From contig JAWDGP010005859.1 of the NCBI GenBank assembly GCA_033675545.1, positions 166,001 through 230,000 of the forward strand: a DNA stretch of 64,000 bases, written 5' to 3'. Below are positions 60,801-64,000 of this stretch, piece by piece (within the stretch, counting starts at the first letter, position 1; the number at the start of each line of letters is the position of its first letter). Below the pieces are notes generated by a model. It was not told the DNA's origin. It worked only from the letters and a program-made list of their open reading frames with translations, and did not search any database. This stretch comes from Elysia crispata (Eukaryota > Mollusca > Gastropoda > Plakobranchidae). The position numbers and the translations under genes are program-made.

Positions 60801-63800
60801 TATATATAATTGTATGCATGTATATATGTAAATGGAATTCACTTGAAGGGATCCTTTCACTCTCAGTCTAAAACACAGTTACACATGGCGTCTCTTAAAA
60901 GGCAATTCCTTAACGTCGCAAAGTTGAGTAATATGAGGTGAGATGCGGGTAAACAAATATGCTTTCTGGTATGGGTCTATTAATAAAAGACGCTTCAATA
61001 TTCATCTCTTGTAATAAATTGACTGAAGACTTTCCCAAAGAGAATAGGGTGGGAAAGAAAATTCTAAAATAAGGGTAAGATTAGAAAGCAACTTTTGATT
61101 AGGGCCTGCATCTGGGCTGTCATCATCATATTTATTGTTGCCTTATGCAGCAAAAATGGACCCTTTTTCTGATAGATATTAAAAAAAAAAGTTTTCAACG
61201 TTATAATGAATAACTCCAAATCAGTGAGTTATGGGTATGAAAAAGCAAGTGAACCACCAAAACTTGTTTATGCAGTGCTTGCGGCAAATTTAGCAGTGAA
61301 GAACGTTGCAACATATAGATGTTTCAGCTCGAAAAAAAAAAGCTGTTGATTATTAAAGACGATAAGACTTGCAATTGTCAAAAGTAAAACAGAAATTTCT
61401 GTCATAATCAGAAACATGCACTAGCCATGAGCCTAAGGATATAAGGAAAAACGGTCATGTGAGCAAAGAGATTATGATAAATTTGTGCAAGTTAATTGGT
61501 CCGCATGTAAATTATTTAAGTGACTTGCAAAAGCAGAGCAGAGATTTGCCTTTGAATGTTTATTTATTAGCAGTAATTCAACACGATTTTAATGCATTGA
61601 TGTTCGCTGAATCATGATTTAACCTCCCATGCTTCAATTAATTTATCAAGTCCGATTTCAAGTCCATTGACGCTAACAACAAATTGATAATGATTTTTTA
61701 AAAAGCGATCCAGATTTATGTTTGTCTCCTTAAATGAAGGCTTTGAATGCTTTTCTGTAAACGAGCCTATTGAATGAAACGTGCAGAGCAGAAACTACAA
61801 ATTAATCACACAAACCTGTGGCGGATTGTTGCACATTTGGAAACCACACACGCATGAAACAATGGTACTAGTAAGAGTGATATCTCTCTTGTAGCACGCA
61901 ATGGTATGTCCTAGTTACCGTATTATGACCTTTGACAAACACCATGTGGTGACGCGGGTTACTGTCTTTGAGTGAATCCAAGCATACTCAACAAGACAGT
62001 TGGGTTTAACCTTTAACTCAATGAATCAGATTTTGTATTACATGCGCTACTTACACCCTTTGCTCATGCCGAGTACTCTCAGAGGTCAGCTGGAGCACTC
62101 AAACAAAAATCATGGTTGGGTATGAAGCTATCATATGAATATGACTAATGCAAACCATTACCTTCCCACGTAAACCATGCACTCAAGTCCCTTTACTCGA
62201 TGGATTACAACGCCGACAATCATTTCTGGCCGAATCACAGAAAACACGATGCAATAAGAGGCTAACCATTCTCAACTTGCCCTTTTAATTACTAGGCCTG
62301 TGTTCCTTTAGATCTTCACAGAGTGTCTAATTGAGAACAAAGATACTTTACTTATCTAGTCTTATCATTTATTATAATTTAGCCTGGAAAGTTTAAATTG
62401 GCATGCCAAGAGATGAATTATTTGACAGGAGTCCTATTAGATAAAACATCATTGGGATTACCTTGAATTGATGAACCCACAGACCGAATGTACAAGTTTT
62501 AATAAAGCTGCAATAGCATGCTTATCGCGGAAAACAGCTAATTCTGTACTTTGCCAATCTGCATGTAGTTAAAGATCCTCCAAAACTCTCATTATAAGGC
62601 TAGCATAATATGTGCGGGAATTCAATGCTGATAATTATTCGTACTCATAACATGACGTGTTTTTTAGGCCTATAAGGCTTATAAATTTAAAGTCTATAGC
62701 TTCAAAAACTAAAGATCTTTAAAAACTTACATAAAGTATGCGCTAGCAAAAATGGGCATTTAACGATGAACATCCAAGTCTGATTCAATACATGCGAGTT
62801 TAGAAAAGATGTAACACCTTCAGATTTTAAGTCTGAAACTTCCATAACCTAACTTAGGCCATGCACATACACTTTCTTTTCAAAATAGAAAACTAAAAGT
62901 GTTAATAACTGGGCTTAGTAAATTCAATTAGCAGTAAGAAAATATTTGACCCAGGAGTTTTAGAAAACTCATAGACATCAATAGAAATATGATGCAGCGA
63001 ATATGTAACGAAACTTTCGTTGTATCATCATCGCATATCTTTATGGTTGTTGAAAGGAGGTTTTCTTCCCTTATACATAGAGATAGGATCATCACATATC
63101 AATCTGAAGAATAGATAGTAGCTTTAGATGTAATTTCTATTTTTTGCGAAGTACAGGTAATAGTTCAGTTTGTGAACAGAGTATGTCTAGACAAGGTTAA
63201 ATTCTATTTGTTGCTGCCTGAACTAAGAAAGATCCCGATATCAGTTTCTGTCGAGGGACTCGTTTAAATTACATACAGAGGGCGATTTCTTGAGAAGCCA
63301 TAAATCTGGTACGTATGTGCGCTAAACGACGACCAGTTAAGACTAGAGTAATTCGAGTGACTCTTTTCACCAACCAGTTTCAACTTGTAAGATAAGAAAG
63401 ACTCGCTAGACATTAAGAGAGTATATTTTAGGTCATCTGATTGAGAAGCACTCAGCAGATAAAGCATACTCCTAAAGGCAACGAAAAGTAGACTGCAGTG
63501 ATTGAAATGTGCCATATTATGAGCGCGTTAGATAAGTGCTCGTGTAGAACTGCCCGCTAAACTGTTGATAAAAATATATAGGATATCGGGAAGTACATGT
63601 GCGCCCTGATGGCATCGCGTTTAGAAAACAAATTATTTTTGCATGTTGCCTAACTTCCCTCTTGAAATTGCCCATATTAACATCGATATGGTGTTTTCAC
63701 ACAAATGAGAGTGCCAAAATGTTTCATAATTTTTTTTTTTTTTTTTTTTTTGAATTAATCGCTTTTTAGATGACACACTGCTAGTGCAGCCAGACTTGGC

Positions 63801-64000
63801 ACACCCAATGTGAATATTTTTAAAGCATCCACCATCAACAATTAAGGATTAATTAAAAAAAAAAAAGGGGGGGGGGGTCTGTAAAACAAACTGGAAGCTC
63901 TCTTGGGAAGAAAGGATAGGAGATGATTTTGGCGAAGAACATATGAATCTTATAAAGCCAATTTCTTTTGTAATAAATTTAAAACCAAGTAAAATGTAAG
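53910..64000. other. Spacer without a supported gene
   Basis: CpG content returns to a normal level here. Contains the GA array at 57774-57852, homopolymer runs (near 54248, 54911, 59920, 63730 and 63855) and a CpG-rich hairpin segment at 55741-55976. No exon was recognised on either strand. Confidence 0.5.
57774..57852. repeat. (GA)n microsatellite
   Basis: Pure GA run preceded by about 70 bp of degenerate purine-rich GA/GGA sequence. Confidence 0.98.

Overview
This window looks like nuclear DNA of an invertebrate animal, most likely a marine one. It is AT-rich, its coding exons are small and separated by GT-AG introns, it is loaded with (GA)n, (TA)n and other microsatellites, and it holds decayed retroelement and foldback sequences. 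A lophotrochozoan such as a mollusc fits, but no phylum-level marker was found and this is a guess. There are no bacterial operons, ribosome binding sites, rRNA genes, CRISPR arrays or convincing tRNA genes.

Three protein-coding loci can be supported, all on the minus strand. (1) 4514-4726 is one N-terminal exon resembling the SLC22 organic ion transporters; no further exon of it was found. (2) 10028-13359 is a three-exon carboxylesterase-family gene with a complete Ser/Glu/His triad, 572 residues. (3) 29421-46964 is a 14-exon equilibrative nucleoside transporter (SLC29/ENT), 506 residues. Every junction of the last two was checked for splice consensus and phase, and both reading frames close cleanly.

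Layout. 1-20.4 kb holds the SLC22-like exon and the esterase among spacer, a five-copy 44-bp tandem repeat and many long (GA)n arrays. 20.4-29.4 kb has no recognisable gene but is CpG-poor like the transporter gene, so it may be a very long 3' UTR or other transcribed flank; it holds a rearranged inverted-repeat element and a perfect 75-bp duplication. 29.4-47 kb is the transporter; its last intron carries a Ty3/gypsy pol relic and its eighth intron an unresolved decayed segment. A CpG-rich patch near 48.2-48.5 kb is the best candidate promoter and first exon. 48.5-64 kb has no supported gene; it holds (GA)n arrays, a foldback element with a hammerhead-like motif in each arm, a related inverted copy 1.9 kb away, and possible fragments.

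The three genes do not form a pathway. Two encode membrane transporters for small organic solutes and one a hydrolase. The most interesting observations are the loss, in the nucleoside transporter, of the TM8 Asp and Arg that are nearly invariant in the ENT family; the hammerhead-like foldback element; the CpG-depleted, array-free block around the transporter; the one-strand polarity of the (GA)n arrays; and the excess of the palindrome TAGGCCTA. I did not identify a clearly new multi-gene system.
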